Assembly: GCF_050003625.1 (NCBI RefSeq)
Contig: NC_134398.1
Location: forward strand, 97,487,674-97,551,673
Reading direction: 5' to 3'
DNA length: 64,000 nt
Source: Haematobia irritans
Taxonomy: Eukaryota > Arthropoda > Insecta > Diptera > Muscidae
Shown: in pieces, positions 21,380-32,570 of the stretch
Layout of the letters: every line of letters starts with the position of its first letter
Position numbering within the stretch: the stretch's first letter is position 1
Notes under the pieces: generated by a model
The model's database searches: none
The model's input: only the letters and a program-made list of their open reading frames with translations
Told to the model about the DNA's origin: nothing
Translations under genes and position numbers: made by a program

Positions 21380-21669
21380 CACACAAAAAAATTTTTTTCT
21401 GATTCAATCACGAAATTAATTGATCCAATTAATTTCTTAATTGAAATGTCTTCAATCACAGAAATGATAGTATCAATTAAAAAATTAATTGAAGGTCAAT
21501 TAAAAAATTAATTGAACCAATTAAAAAATTGATTGATACTATTAATTTTTGTGATTGATTTTTGTTTCAATTAAAAAATTTGTTGATTCAATTAAATTTT
21601 TAATTGAATATTTTTTAAAACTCAATTAAAATTTTAATTGGAAAATTTTTCGTGATTTTTTTTTCTGTG
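21380..21669. mobile_element. AATTAATTGA-rich MITE, short copy (290 bp)
   Basis: It starts CACACAAAAAAATTTT and ends TTTTTTTTCTGTG, with CG on both sides (21378-21379 and 21670-21671). The interior is built of AATTAATTGAATCAATTAA-like words in alternating orientation. A 60-bp stretch (TTAATTGAAATGTCTTCAATCAC, then GAAAATGATAGTATCAAT) matches the 54803-56637 element, so both belong to one family. Confidence 0.75.
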
Positions 21670-21770
21670 CGGGTGCTACTAACATTTTAAAAACAAAGTT
21701 AAATTAAAACAATACAAACCTATTTATGTTCCAGCAATAATGAAACGCATTTGTATGAGCAGTATTGGTA

Positions 21771-22570
21771 CACTGTTAGAAAAATATGTTTTACATATGT
21801 TCCGATATAAACAAAATGTGTTTCGGGCAAACTTTTTAAACACAATGTATTTAAGTGCAAACATGTAATGTTCCTAAACTAACACAGAATGTTTGGGACA
21901 CATATGTTAATATGCTAGAATATATTATGTTTGGGTCATGAATGTTTTATAAAAATAATATGTGTGAATGTAAACATATATAAATTTACAAATTTCGATT
22001 AAACATATATATGTTGTGATACTTTATTCAGAGAGCGAAAGAGAGAGAGAGTTAGTATAGAGAAAGAAATAGAGATTGGAAATCGGGAGGGTTGAATAAA
22101 AAGATATCAACATAACACAGCGAGAGAATGAAATGAGAGCAATTTCTGTGGAACCGCCAGTATGTTGTTTCGGAAAACTGTTTCATGATAAGGCCAAAAA
22201 TTTAATATGCTTAAGTGTAAATATTATTTAATTTGAATATTAGAATGAGTATTCGGAATAAAGAGAATAGACATTCGGAATCAAGAGAATATACATTTGA
22301 AAAAAAAAACAGCATATTTGTATTACAGAAAAAGATGCGAAGAACTCAAAAATTTCGTGGAAGTGAAAATTATGTGAGGGAATGAGCACAATCTTCTTTG
22401 AGGAATTCTTCCAAGCACATACTATTTTTGGACTCAAAATGCTTCCAAACGTATTATATGCTCACATAAAACAAACATATTAATGTTTCGGCAGTATCCA
22501 ATAATATATGTGCTTCCTGCATAATATGTTTGGAACATATGTTAGAGAAGCGATTTTTTTTTTGAGTGTG
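21771..22570. mobile_element. AACATAT-rich MITE, intact copy (800 bp)
   Basis: Between TA at 21769-21770 and TA at 22571-22572 lies an element starting CACTGTTAGAAAAATATG and ending GATTTTTTTTTTTGAGTGTG. Both arms are crowded with AACATAT/ATATGTT words (ACATATGTT, TATTATGTTTGGG), which make the ends self-complementary. Its reverse complement matches the split copy at 45326-59065 over both arms and a central part (TTTGTATTACAGAAAAAG). Non-coding. Confidence 0.75.
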
Positions 22571-22596
22571 TAAGTATCTTGTACAATCATAAAAAT

Positions 22597-24345
22597 TGTT
22601 GTGTGGGCAGCAATACGGCCTAGGGGACATGAGCGCTGACGCGTTGAGGTACGTCGATGTGTCGGAGAATTGCCAGGTGCAACGTACCGTAAACCCCTGA
22701 CAGATAGGTGACAGCTGTTGGTCGACCGCCATTACATTTGGTGTTATTTACTTTACTAAAGAGGGGAAAGGTAACAATGTACATAACCAGGTGGAGGGCA
22801 AATTCAGCGAAAACTTTGCAGGAAAATGGCTGTTGGTGGACACTTATAGAGTCAGCTTTGAGGTTCTGTGAAGCCATTTTTCCCCAGTGAAACCGAGCGG
22901 TCATCATCGAATTGCTAAGCTATATATAGAATAAGTGGATCAAGATTAAGGAAAATGAGTATTGTTTGTGTGCAAATAATATTGTTCTTTGTGTCAATTT
23001 AGCGACTAACCCGCATATATATCTTTCGAATCGATACCCAAGAAAACTAGAAGTGAAAAGGTTCGAACAATTTCTTTTTTTATTTATTTGTTTTCCGCTT
23101 CTATAACTAATAAGACGTACTGGTCCAGACCTTCCCCGGGTGTGGGGGAGAAGGAATTAAGCCACGGGTTGTGAGCAGTCGATGAAGCTGCAAGCCATGC
23201 GACCGAAGCTAAAAGGGAAGATTAAAATTGTACGTTACAGCCAGTATATAGAGGCGAAAACAAGGTAATACTTTCCTGTATGTGCGGTGTGTTGTCTGAG
23301 GATTCCTGTGTTATGTTTGTGAAATCCTTGTAGACGTAAATCCTTGTAGACGGCAAGAGGTCTCAAAGTCACTAGGTGAATTAGCAAGAGTCTGAGAACG
23401 AAAGATAAAAGGACACCAAAACCGTGGAGATTTATTGTGTAGTTCCTCCTATAGAAATACCAAAGCAAAATACAGTAAGACTAAATAAAAGAAAAAAACA
23501 GAAAAAGAGAACGAAAAAAATCTATAAAGTTAGCAAAACCTACATGCCTATATAAAAGAAAACTTTAAGAAATTTAGGAATAAGGTCGTCTATAGCTTAT
23601 TTGTATTGTGTAAAAATCTTTAATATCAGCAGTCTTGGTAAACGAGCGTAGGATTTGCAAAGAAAATAGCCGTTAGAATCTGTGGCAGTATTTTGTTTCA
23701 CCCGTCATGTGTTGGGTTAATACCGACTAACAGAGCTCTATTAGTTAGGTGACATATTTAAAGGTTTACGCCGGAAGGAGGCTTCAGTAACAGATTCTGA
23801 AGGTGGGAGGTTTGTAAGTCTGAATATTGGCTCACTAAAGTGTGATAGGCTGGTATTAGCGATTTGTCTTGGTTATCTATGTAATTTGTTATTGTAGATG
23901 TATAGAAAAAAAAAGAGGATAGATAATTTTTTTTAAGTCCTGCATGCTGATAAATCTTTAGTTCTAAGTATGTTTCTGTCAATAAATGTTTAATTATCTA
24001 TGTTGTGAGACTCGATATGTCTGTGTAAGTTTTAATTTGTGGGGATGAGAGTTGAATAGGTAAGGTGGGAGTGGTGATTTGAGCGGTGGTAAATGGGGTC
24101 CTCGAATATTGTTGCTGCGGATTAAAGAGGATCAATGCTGGGAGGGCTAAGTGTGGGAACATCCACCAAGTTCCCTTGTCGGTCTAATGGCGGTTGTGTT
24201 AGTCTTTTTATTTGTTTATGTCACATTAGGTAACCTTTCATTTTTTTTGTTCGTCCCTTCGGGCTGGTGTTGGTAAGGGTTGGAACCTCCTGAGAACCCT
24301 GAGCAAGCCGTAAATCAACATCAGCGCCTCCAGGTGACCGTAACA
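22597..24345. repeat. Probable solo LTR, 1.75 kb
   Basis: The segment begins TGTTGTGTGGG and ends GACCGTAACA, i.e. TGTT...AACA, and AAAT flanks both sides (22593-22596 and 24346-24349). It is markedly more GC-rich than its surroundings and has no coding motif. A long LTR left by recombination between two LTRs would look like this. The 4-bp flank is low-complexity, so chance is possible; no second copy exists in the window. Confidence 0.4.
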
Positions 24346-24985
24346 AAATATGCTTAATTACATATGAATATCGTATTTTTGCAGCTAACGGAAAAGAAAA
24401 TGATGATAAAGCGCTTTGCCAATGTTCACTTGAAGTTTTGAAGCAGTTTGATGCGAAATTTTTGAAATGCAGGGGAAATTTGATGAGTGATTTTCTGAAA
24501 TGCAGGGGAAATTTTCAGAAATTTTAAGTACTTTTACTTTAAGTCATGAAATGTAATTGCATTTTTATTTAACATGCCTTATTTTTATATTTTTTAATAT
24601 AATAATTCTCTATATGTGTTCATATACAAAACTAAATATTAATAAAAATGGATTATAATTAAACTGCTTATTAATGCATTTTAAAAAAAAGTGGTTTTAA
24701 TCGACTATAATATTAATTAATTGCAAATTGGTTGAAAAATAAGTAATTAGTAATCAGTAGGAAAGTCATGCAGGGACCAATTGACTACCGCCAATGACAT
24801 GCCCATGTTAAAATAAACAGTCGCCGTAAAGAAAAATATTCACTTAATCAACTAGTTGTGTTTATAAGAAGTTAATTTTAAGTTTATTATAAATGAGTTC
24901 GATTTCCTACAGGGTTGTTCGTCACTTATACAAATTACTACCACACACGCACGAAAAAAATACTTGTTTTTATCTCGTCGCCAAC
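24346..24985. other. Gypsy leader, non-coding
   Basis: This is AT-rich sequence between the primer site and gag. The only structure seen is the word GAAATGCAGGGGAAATTT, present twice 30 bp apart (near 24464 and 24494). Confidence 0.5.
24974..24983 (-). promoter_or_regulatory. Primer-binding site of Gypsy element (tRNA-Ser type)
   Basis: Two bases inside the 5' LTR the minus strand reads TGGCGACGAG, complementary to the 3' end of a serine tRNA whose acceptor stem ends CTCGTCG-CCA. This site would prime minus-strand DNA synthesis. The tRNA assignment is from general knowledge of acceptor sequences. Confidence 0.6.
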
Positions 24986-25146
24986 TGTTATGTTTTAGTC
25001 ATTGAAACGCGCGCTTAGAGAGCTATTGTGAGACTGTTTTATTCAAGGTAGCTAGAGATGGCTTAGAGTTAACATGAATTATTTTATCGTACTAAATTTA
25101 ATTATCGATAACTATATAAACTAAAAATCGTACCAAATATATAACA
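24986..25146 (-). repeat. Gypsy 5' LTR, 161 bp
   Basis: TGTTATG...ATAACA, intact, and matching the split LTR at 7732-8349 apart from scattered substitutions. It is unusually short for a Gypsy element but complete, with target duplication GAAAT directly after it. Confidence 0.9.
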
Positions 25147-25815
25147 GAAATATTAGCAATAAAAGAGGTGGCGAATTGGCTGAGAAGTAATGTTCCAAAA
25201 AATGTTGGTATCAAAGACTAGGAAGTACCTTACATATTTCAGGGGAACTAGAATCTGTTGGTATGTCTTTGGCTACCTGCAAGCTCTTACTGCGTGAGAA
25301 GGCTGTTATGATGGCCAATGTTCGATGGGAGAATTGCAAGGGTTGTAACGACACCAAGCAAATATGGCCCCATTTAAACTTGAACCGCACACTAGATATG
25401 CTAGTGTTCTTAAGACGTCAGATATCACTCTTGATATCTGCTATAACGGGTCGCTGGCTGATAGGCGAATTTGCAAAAAACTATTGGTGCGAAGTACAAT
25501 AACTACTGTATGAGCTGTCATGATGCGGAGGAAAAGGAATCAACACCACTTTTGTCTACGGCGTACGCGAATTTTAGGAGCATATAGCTTTAGATTACTG
25601 GCGGACCTGGAAAACGTTAACTTAAGCAGTCTGTTAATGTTTTTGGAACAATCTGGTTGGTTCAACAAAAGAAAATAATAGAGAAGGTTCAGTGGTTAAA
25701 ACTAGAAGTGCCCATATGTAATAGGTACTTTTAGTTGAATTTGGTATCACAATGGACTGAATAGTCTAAGTGAGCCTGAAACTTAATCAGCTGTCACTTT
25801 AACCTGACCTTACCT
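25147..25815 (+). pseudogene. LINE-B copy A: RNase H end, C-terminal zinc motif and tail
   Basis: The copy interrupted at 7731 resumes with ATTAGCAATAA...GGTGGCGAATTGGC (RNase H helix). A deletion then removes the SDSQ and WVPGH parts of RNase H. ATCKLLLREKAVMMANVRWENC and a degenerate Cys-rich C-terminus follow. The 3' end carries the LINE-B tail in decayed form (TTAACCTGACCTTACC). Frameshifted throughout. Confidence 0.8.
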
Positions 25816-26139
25816 CCTAAAGAATGACAACAAGAAGTTTAAAAACAGCCATCCAAATCCAAAAAATGATAAATAAGCTGTGTCTGATAGCCAAGCAAAT
25901 GAAGAAAAATCGAAATCATAAATAATCAAAATACAAATGAAAAAAAATGATAAATCCAATGAAAAAAATCTGTTTTTTACACACCAAATCATCCTGATCC
26001 TTTTTATGTTCTGGTAACCTCAGAACAACATATCACAACAAGAAGGAAAAATTGTGAATTATATCTGTTTGGCAAACTGAAACAAGCAAATATTGTAAAA
26101 AATCTTTCTTTCCGTTATAAAATAAAAGACGATCTTTTC
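25816..26139. other. AT-rich spacer, no gene
   Basis: Between the LINE-B tail and the BEL-2 LTR. Nothing coding or repetitive was recognised. Confidence 0.5.
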
Positions 26140-26352
26140 TGCTCAATTATCCCCGGTTTGTTCACTTTAACAATTCATTTATTACTGCTTTAATTTTGGG
26201 GATTTACATCTTAATATAAATTCTTACATTGCTAGATTAAACCGTTACGTTAACGAGAATTAAAAAGAATAGATAATTTTAGATAATGGAGAACAAAAGG
26301 AATTAAAAAATAGTTGATATAACAAAATGACAAGGAAATAAGAAATATGACA
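26140..26352 (-). repeat. BEL-2 3' LTR
   Basis: From CCCCGGTTTGTTCACTTTAA to AAGAAATATGACA it matches the copies at 31697 and 34441 with scattered differences (for example ATTTTAGATAATGG against ATTTGAGATAATGC). The first about 10 bases do not match, so the outer edge is approximate. No clear target duplication was found. Confidence 0.7.
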
Positions 26353-26371
26353 TTAGGGTGTGACGGTTTTC

Positions 26372-27606
26372 TTATAATTTTCTACATCCTCCGCGCGGCT
26401 GATATTTCCAATGGATATGCAGTTGAATTGGTCGCTTAAGAATTTTCTGATCTTGAAGTCTGACGTCACAAGCTCTTACTAAGCCATCTCTCCCTTGATT
26501 CGTTTGGTGAACCACGGCCAATCTCCAAAAAAGTCTTGGTTTGTTGTCTTCATGCAGAAGTACAACGTCCCCCACTTTGACGCTTTTTGATGGTTCTGTT
26601 TTGTTGTGGTGGATGGACCTCAGCTGACACAAGTATTCGCTGCGCCAACACTTCAAGAACTTATGTATCAGAGCTTGCCTCGTAACCCATGATTTCGCTA
26701 ATGTTGAGCCATCGTCTTTAAACCCTGAGAAAGAAAAGATACATCTGGAATTATTTAAAAAATGTGCCGGTGTTAATGGCTCCAGGTCTTTATGATCGTC
26801 TGTGATATATGTAAGAGGTCGCCCATTTACTACGCTTTCGACATCTACCAATAATGTCGTCAAATCATCCTCAGAAACTTTATTTTTCCCAATAGCTGCC
26901 GCTCGCTCAGGTATAAATTGCCATGTAATATTCTTTTCAGTTGCTATTTCCTGTATTTCGCTTGTTCAGCAGCTGCTCTAGCTTTTGAAGTTCCATATCT
27001 GCTCGCTTAAATATTTTTGCGTTATCAGAAATAATCTTGGACGGAGCCCCTCTCCTCGCTTATAAATCTCCGAATGGCATCAATACAACTATTTGTGCTC
27101 ATGTCTCCCACTAACTCCAAATGTATAGCGCGTATCGCTGCGCATGTAAATAATATGATGTATACTTTTTTCTCGCTTTCTTTACTGTCGCTGACAACAT
27201 ACAGAGGACCAGCAAAATCCACAACCGTCGTCTCAAATTGTCGGCTGGTGACGACTCTCTCTGTTGGAAGCACAGTCCATGGCTCTGTTGCGCTCTTGCC
27301 ATGTAAACGTAAACATATTACACATCGCTGTAGAACCCTTTTGATTAATTGCCGCGCTTGAATTATCCAATATTTGGTTCGAATGTGTACTAAAACATTC
27401 GAAACACCACCATGAAATGTTTTGCGATGAGCTTCTGCTACAACTAGTTGGCTAAAGTATGACCTTTTAGGCAATATTATTGGGTTTCTTTCGGTACAAA
27501 ACTCTCCTTCAGGTAAGCGACATGTTGCTCTCAGTAGTCCATCGATAATTTTTGGATTTAGTGATGTTATTTTTGAATCGCTTGGCAGTTTATTTGTTTT
27601 TTGCAA
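26372..27606 (-). pseudogene. BEL-2 integrase, frameshifted
   Basis: From 27606 down: an HHCC zinc region (VVAEAHRKTFHGG and CVICLRLHG), the core start VVDFAGPLYV with the first catalytic Asp, and the family-typical RAIHLELVGDMSTNSCIDAIRRF. The frame then shifts; a degenerate SDNAKIF carries the second Asp. After a gap with stops the part at 26372-26863 gives NGRPLTYITD and LEPLTPAHFL, typical of BEL/Pao integrase after the core, and a C-terminal strand region (VGDVVLLHEDNKPRLFWRLAVV). The Glu region falls in the damaged gap. Confidence 0.8.
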
Positions 27607-27611
27607 GCTCG

Positions 27612-29310
27612 CTATTTCCTCTCGAAAGTGCTCCTTCTGTGTGGATCTATCCAGTAGCTTTCAGATTCTTGAAATTCACTCGCATTAAGGTAAGTTGTTG
27701 TTGGATATTCCTTGTCTCTTATTCGTTTTATAAATCTTAATACATACGCGGTTATGTGTAGTAGTCTGTTAATGTTGCTGAATCGATGAATGACTATAAC
27801 ATTCTCTGTTACATCTGCTGTAGACTTTTCATTAACTGTAATAAACGCTGTTGTTCTTTCGAATGTTTTCCTGCTTGGCCACTCAGATTCGTCTTGCAAG
27901 AGCCAGTGTGGACCCATCTTCCATAACGTCGAATTCACCAAATCTTTGGATTTTATACCTCTTGTTAACAAATCTGCTGGATTACTTTTACCGTCACAGT
28001 GCCTCCAGTCGCAAGCTGACGTTAAATTATTTATTTCGGCAACTTTTGATTTTACGTGTGGTTTGCACTGCTTACCTTGACCATTTATCCAATTTAAAGT
28101 AATAGAGGAGTCTGTCCATAAAGTTATAGAATGTATAGTAAATTTGAGAGCGTCGTGTAGAAAATGCTGCAATCGGGCAGCAATTAATGCTGCTGTTAAT
28201 TCCAACTTCGGAAGGGTAATTTCTTTTCCAGTCTTTTTCATAGGGCTAATTCTGTTTTTTGAACAAACGTAGTTGGTCATTATTTCGTTTGCTTTGGGTA
28301 TCGTTCTTATGTATGCTACAACTCCATATGCTCTTGGGCTTGCATCTGCAAATACATGTAGTTCGCGCTTTAATTCGTCGCCATATGAAATACACTTTGG
28401 AAACTGAAGACTTTTAATAAATTCAATTCACTTTTCCATGACTCGAATTTATCCGCTAGATTTCCGCTGAGCTGCTGATCCCACTCGCTATTATTTTCCC
28501 ATATTTCTTGCAGCAGTATTTTAATTCTTACTGTAAAAGGACTAACAAACCCAAGTGGGTCATAAATCTTGGCCATAGCTTTCAATACGTTACGCTTCGT
28601 TGGCTTTAAATTTTCTAAAAACACTAAATTATTCGCTATGTCAACGCTCATGATGTCAAACATTTTATTCCAGCATATCCCCAATACCTTTTGTTCTGTA
28701 GACACTTCCTTTTCTGTGCTGATTGTCTCTTGTAATCGCTGGTGATTTGTAGTCCATTTTCGTAAATTAAAATTGGCAGTCGACATTATTTTTTTCGCTG
28801 TGTGATAGATATATTCTGTTTCGTTTACGTCGTTCACGCTCAGAATTAAATCATCAACGTAAAATGAATATTTCAGCTTTTCGCATATCGGTCCGAGGTG
28901 TTTGTATTTATCTAGATGGTGGTTGATAGTCGCTGTGAGTAAAAATGGACTTGAAGTAGCGCCGAAAGTTACTCTTGTCATGCGAAACTCTTCTATCCTC
29001 GGAAGGGGCTTGTTCCATCGCGAATCGCGATCATTTTCGGACATTGATATTTGTAAAAATGCCTTTTCGATATCAGCATTTATAGCTATTTTATTTGACC
29101 GAAATTGTAAGAGCACTTTAAATAAATTTGCCACTAAATTATCGACAGAACTCAAATGTTCATTGAGAGAGGTGCTTTCGTTATCACTGGAAGACGCGTC
29201 AAATACTATTCGCAATTTTGATGTCGTTTTATCCTCACGATACACTGGCTTGTGTGGCATGTAATACACTCTTTCTGGTTGTATTTGAGTTGGTTGTACG
29301 ACTTCTGCAT
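27612..29310 (-). pseudogene. BEL-2 reverse transcriptase and RNase H
   Basis: RT (28370-29269) shows KLRIVFDASS, AINADIEKAFLQI (first palm Asp), the active-site box SFYVDDLILSV, and LGICWNKMFD and YDPLGFVSPFTVRIK, all standard for BEL/Pao. After a frameshift the RNase H-like part (27612-28280) has LPKLELTAALIAARL, TLWTDSSITLNWI and SNPADLLTRG. The tail leads to the integrase, from which one stop and a shift divide it. Inactive but well preserved. Confidence 0.85.
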
Positions 29311-29667
29311 ATCATATTCGCTAATTTTTTCTTTATTTTTTAGAAGTTTACTCGTTAAGTAATAAAGTCGCTTTTCCGCTATAACTCTGTTATCATTCAA
29401 AGGTTTATCCATATTTCGCCATGGTAAACTTACTTCATAACGCCCGTCTAAAAATTTAATTCCACGAAGTGTTTTCCCGAGTAAATCGTCATCAACAGAG
29501 TTATATGGTTTTATGCCAATAGTCTCTAAGTCCCACAATTTTGTTATGTTAAAATAATTGTCAGCATTGTCTTTACATTCTGTAACGTTAAATATATATT
29601 GATAATCGGGAATTTCTTTAGTAATTTTGCCTTGTACCGTCCAACCGAAATATGTTTTAACGGCCAC
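29206..29667 (-). pseudogene. BEL-2 pre-RT linker
   Basis: The frame contains AVKTYFGWTVQGKI, the conserved strand just after the protease of BEL/Pao polyproteins (compare ELGWVVFGPCP in BEL-3), then WDLETIGI and RYEVSLPWR, the segment leading into RT. A shift near 29310 passes to the RT frame. The first copy of a sequence repeated exactly at 31950-32411. Confidence 0.75.
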
Positions 29668-29826
29668 AAGATCATCATTTATTCTTTCAAATTGATTTGT
29701 GCTAAATTTTCAATAATTGTCTTGTCCAATTAAAACATTAATTCCTTCCACACTCTTTCTATTATTCACTTCGCAGTCTGCCAATTCTAGTCGTATATTT
29801 TCAGACATGTTCGTTATGTTCTCGGG

Positions 29827-31160
29827 TCATGGAAGATTATTGAAACATATCGAAGGCACGACAACAGCTGTTATAATAACACTTCTCCGTTGATATTGAC
29901 TTTTTAGCGATACTTGTACCTCTTCATATTCGTGTAACCCTTTCATTGATTTGCCACCGAAAACGACAATGTTAATATTTACACGACCGCTTGGTTTTAG
30001 TTTTAACATATTTTTAATATTTTCTGCTATAAATGTTCGTTGACTACCATTATCCATTATTATTCTTGATAACACATTGTCGTTATTTTTAATGTTGCTT
30101 ATTATTGCTCTCGCTGTTTGTAAATATATTCCGTTTTCCCCTCTCTCGCTAACATTTAGTACTGCCGCTGGCGCATCATCGTCATTCGATGAAAATACCA
30201 AATTCACTGCCGACGTTTTTTGTGTATGTTTTGATTGATCTCTTTCAGTTGACATATCACTATTTTGATTTTCTCTCTCGCACATCACTGTTAAGTGTCT
30301 GCCGCTGCATACCCCACACTTTATGTTAGGTGTTTTACAGAATTTAGAGTTGTGACTTTTGTTGGCGCACCTGAAGCATCGCCCTTCCCTGCGTAGTATA
30401 GCTTTTTTGCGTTCAATGTTTATGCTGCTCTTACAGGTTGCTGTTGTGTGATTGTTTCTATTACAGAATATGCAATACATATTTGTGTTGTTGTTAACAT
30501 AGAGCGCAGCTGCAGTTGGATATTTGTGTTTTTGCTCTTTCCTTTCTGGATGACGTTTCTCAGTTTCCGTTATTTGAGACATCTCTAGTGCTTCCAACTC
30601 CTCTTTTAAAAAACTCATCAAACAACCCAATTGTTTTGATTCTGTCACATCCCCCTTTAAATTTGCTATAGCAGTATCGACACTTCAATTCAAAATTGAG
30701 CAGGTATTAGCTCTAGGTACTCTTTTATGAAAATCGATACGCATTGTAAATGGGATACACTTTAAGAGAATGGATTTTACCATAATGTCATATTGAGAGG
30801 AAGAAATTTGGAATGCAGAGAGTGTCCTCATGGTTGATAATACCTCATTGTAAAGATTACGTAATCCTCTTACATCATTAGTAGAAGAAACAGGCTGCAA
30901 TTTCATTAATTTTTGAATTAACTTTTTCAAAATTTTTTCGGTATGTCCATATTCTACCAACAAGAGCTCAATTGCTTCTTTGTAACATTTTTCTGATGGC
31001 GTGAAGCCAGCAATTGTTGCACTTGCTCTTCCTACCAATGACTCGCTCAGAAAGTTGAATTTAGCTACCGCCGATAAGCTTCTATTTTCATGTACTGCCT
31101 TTTTAAATAATTCCCAAAAAGGCAGCCAATTTTCTATATTACCATCAAACTTTTTTAATT
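29827..31160 (-). pseudogene. BEL-2 gag and protease
   Basis: The upper part (30685-31160) has the BEL gag core FDGNIENWLPFWELF and FLSESLVGRASATIAGF. A shift near 30680 leads to 29827-30648 with three zinc motifs: CIFCNRNNHTTATC, CFRCANKSHNSKFC and CGVCSGRHLTVMC. The protease follows as IMDNGSQRTFIAENI. The active site reads D-N-G where retropepsins usually have D-S/T-G. The N-terminal part of gag is absent; a LINE fragment begins at 31163. Confidence 0.75.
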
Positions 31161-31162
31161 GA

Positions 31163-31678
31163 AATGGTTTAGGTTAGGTTAGGTTAAAGTGGCAGCCCGA
31201 TTAAATTTCAGGCTCACTTAGACTATTCAGTCCATTGTGATACCACATTTAACTAAAAGTACCTATTACATATGGGCACTTCTAGTCTTAACCACTGAAC
31301 CTTCTCTATTATTTACTTTTGTGGAACCAACCAGATTGCTCCAAAAACATTAACAAACTGCTTAAGTTAACGTTTTCCAGGTCAGCCAGTAATCTAAAGC
31401 TATATGCTCCTAAAAATTCGCTTACGCCTTACACAAAAAGCAGGACACTCACACAAGAGGTGTTTAATTGATTCCTTTTCCTCCACATCATGACAGCTTA
31501 TACAATAGTCATTATACTTCGCACCTATAGTTTTTGCAAATTCGCCTATCAGGCAGCGACCCGTTATAGCAGATATCAGGAGTGCTATCTGACGCCTTGA
31601 GAACACTAGCATATCTAGTGTGCGGTTTAAGTTTAAATGGGGCCATATTTGCTTGGTGTCGTTACAACCCTTGCAATT
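31163..31678 (-). pseudogene. LINE-B 3' fragment inside BEL-2
   Basis: A 5'-truncated LINE-B copy whose CCTAA tail (as GGTTAGGTTAGGTTA) starts at 31163. It codes, frameshifted, for the C-terminal end of ORF2: LDMLVFSRRQIALLISAITGRCLIGEFAKTIG and the zinc motif CISCHDVEEKESIKHLLCECPAF. It ends abruptly at 31678 next to the LTR. It took the place of the BEL-2 leader and gag start, so insertion was accompanied or followed by a deletion. Confidence 0.85.
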
Positions 31679-31696
31679 TTTCGCAATGTTTTAGTT

Positions 31697-31910
31697 TGTT
31701 AAAGTCCCCGGTTTGTTCACTTTAACATTTCATTTATTACTGCTTTAATTTTGGGGGTTTACATCTTAATATAAATTCTTACATTGCTAGATTAAACCGT
31801 TACGTTAACGAGAATTAAAAAGAATAGATAATTTGAGATAATGCAGAACAAAAGGAATTAAAAATATATAGTTGATATAACAAAATGACAAGGAAATAAG
31901 AAATATGACA
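31697..31910 (-). repeat. BEL-2 LTR (first duplication unit)
   Basis: TGTTAAAGTCCCCGG to AAATATGACA; 5' LTR of BEL-2 in minus orientation. Confidence 0.75.
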
Positions 31911-31949
31911 TTTCTACAAATATAAATATGACATTTCTACAAATATATA

Positions 31950-32411
31950 CTATTCGCAATTTTGATGTCGTTTTATCCTCACGATACACTGGCTTGTGTG
32001 GCATGTAATACACTCTTTCTGGTTGTATTTGAGTTGGTTGTACGACTTCTGCATATCATATTCGCTAATTTTTTCTTTATTTTTTAGAAGTTTACTCGTT
32101 AAGTAATAAAGTCGCTTTTCCGCTATAACTCTGTTATCATTCAAAGGTTTATCCATATTTCGCCATGGTAAACTTACTTCATAACGCCCGTCTAAAAATT
32201 TAATTCCACGAAGTGTTTTCCCGAGTAAATCGTCATCAACAGAGTTATATGGTTTTATGCCAATAGTCTCTAAGTCCCACAATTTTGTTATGTTAAAATA
32301 ATTGTCAGCATTGTCTTTACATTCTGTAACGTTAAATATATATTGATAATCGGGAATTTCTTTAGTAATTTTGCCTTGTACCGTCCAACCGAAATATGTT
32401 TTAACGGCCAC
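31950..32411 (-). pseudogene. BEL-2 pre-RT linker, second copy
   Basis: Identical in translation to 29206-29667. It is joined at its downstream side to the end of the first unit, not to RT, which shows that the duplication cut through the RT gene just inside its start. Confidence 0.85.
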
Positions 32412-32570
32412 AAGATCATCATTTATTCTTTCAAATTGATTTGTGCTAAATTTTCAATAATTGTCTTGTCCAATTAAAACATTAATTCCTTCCACACTCT
32501 TTCTATTATTCACTTCGCAGTCTGCCAATTCTAGTCGTATATTTTCAGACATGTTCGTTATGTTCTCGGG

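Larger units (their letters stand above)
7732..25146 (-). mobile_element. Mag-like Ty3/Gypsy element, 17.4 kb with nested insertions
   Basis: The element begins TGTTATG (7732) and ends ATAACA (25146). It is flanked by GAAAT on both sides (7727-7731 and 25147-25151), and LINE-B copies without it have one GAAAT here. On the minus strand the order is LTR, primer site, gag, CCHC knuckle, protease, RT, RNase H, integrase, polypurine tract, LTR. Protein features (YIDD RT, short gag with a split knuckle) and a tRNA-Ser-type primer site suggest the Mag lineage. About 12 kb of the length is later insertions; stops and shifts make it inactive. Confidence 0.85.
26140..31910 (-). mobile_element. BEL-2: BEL/Pao LTR element
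   Basis: Two related LTRs (26140-26352 and 31697-31910) bound an internal part coding on the minus strand for a Cys-rich gag, protease, RT (YVDD), RNase H and integrase. Each domain is recognisable but frames change at least six times. The 5' end of gag and the leader are missing and replaced by a LINE-B fragment (31163-31678). The 5' third is repeated once more at 31947-34690. It differs from BEL-1 and BEL-3 in gag type (three CCHC motifs in one short region). Confidence 0.8.
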
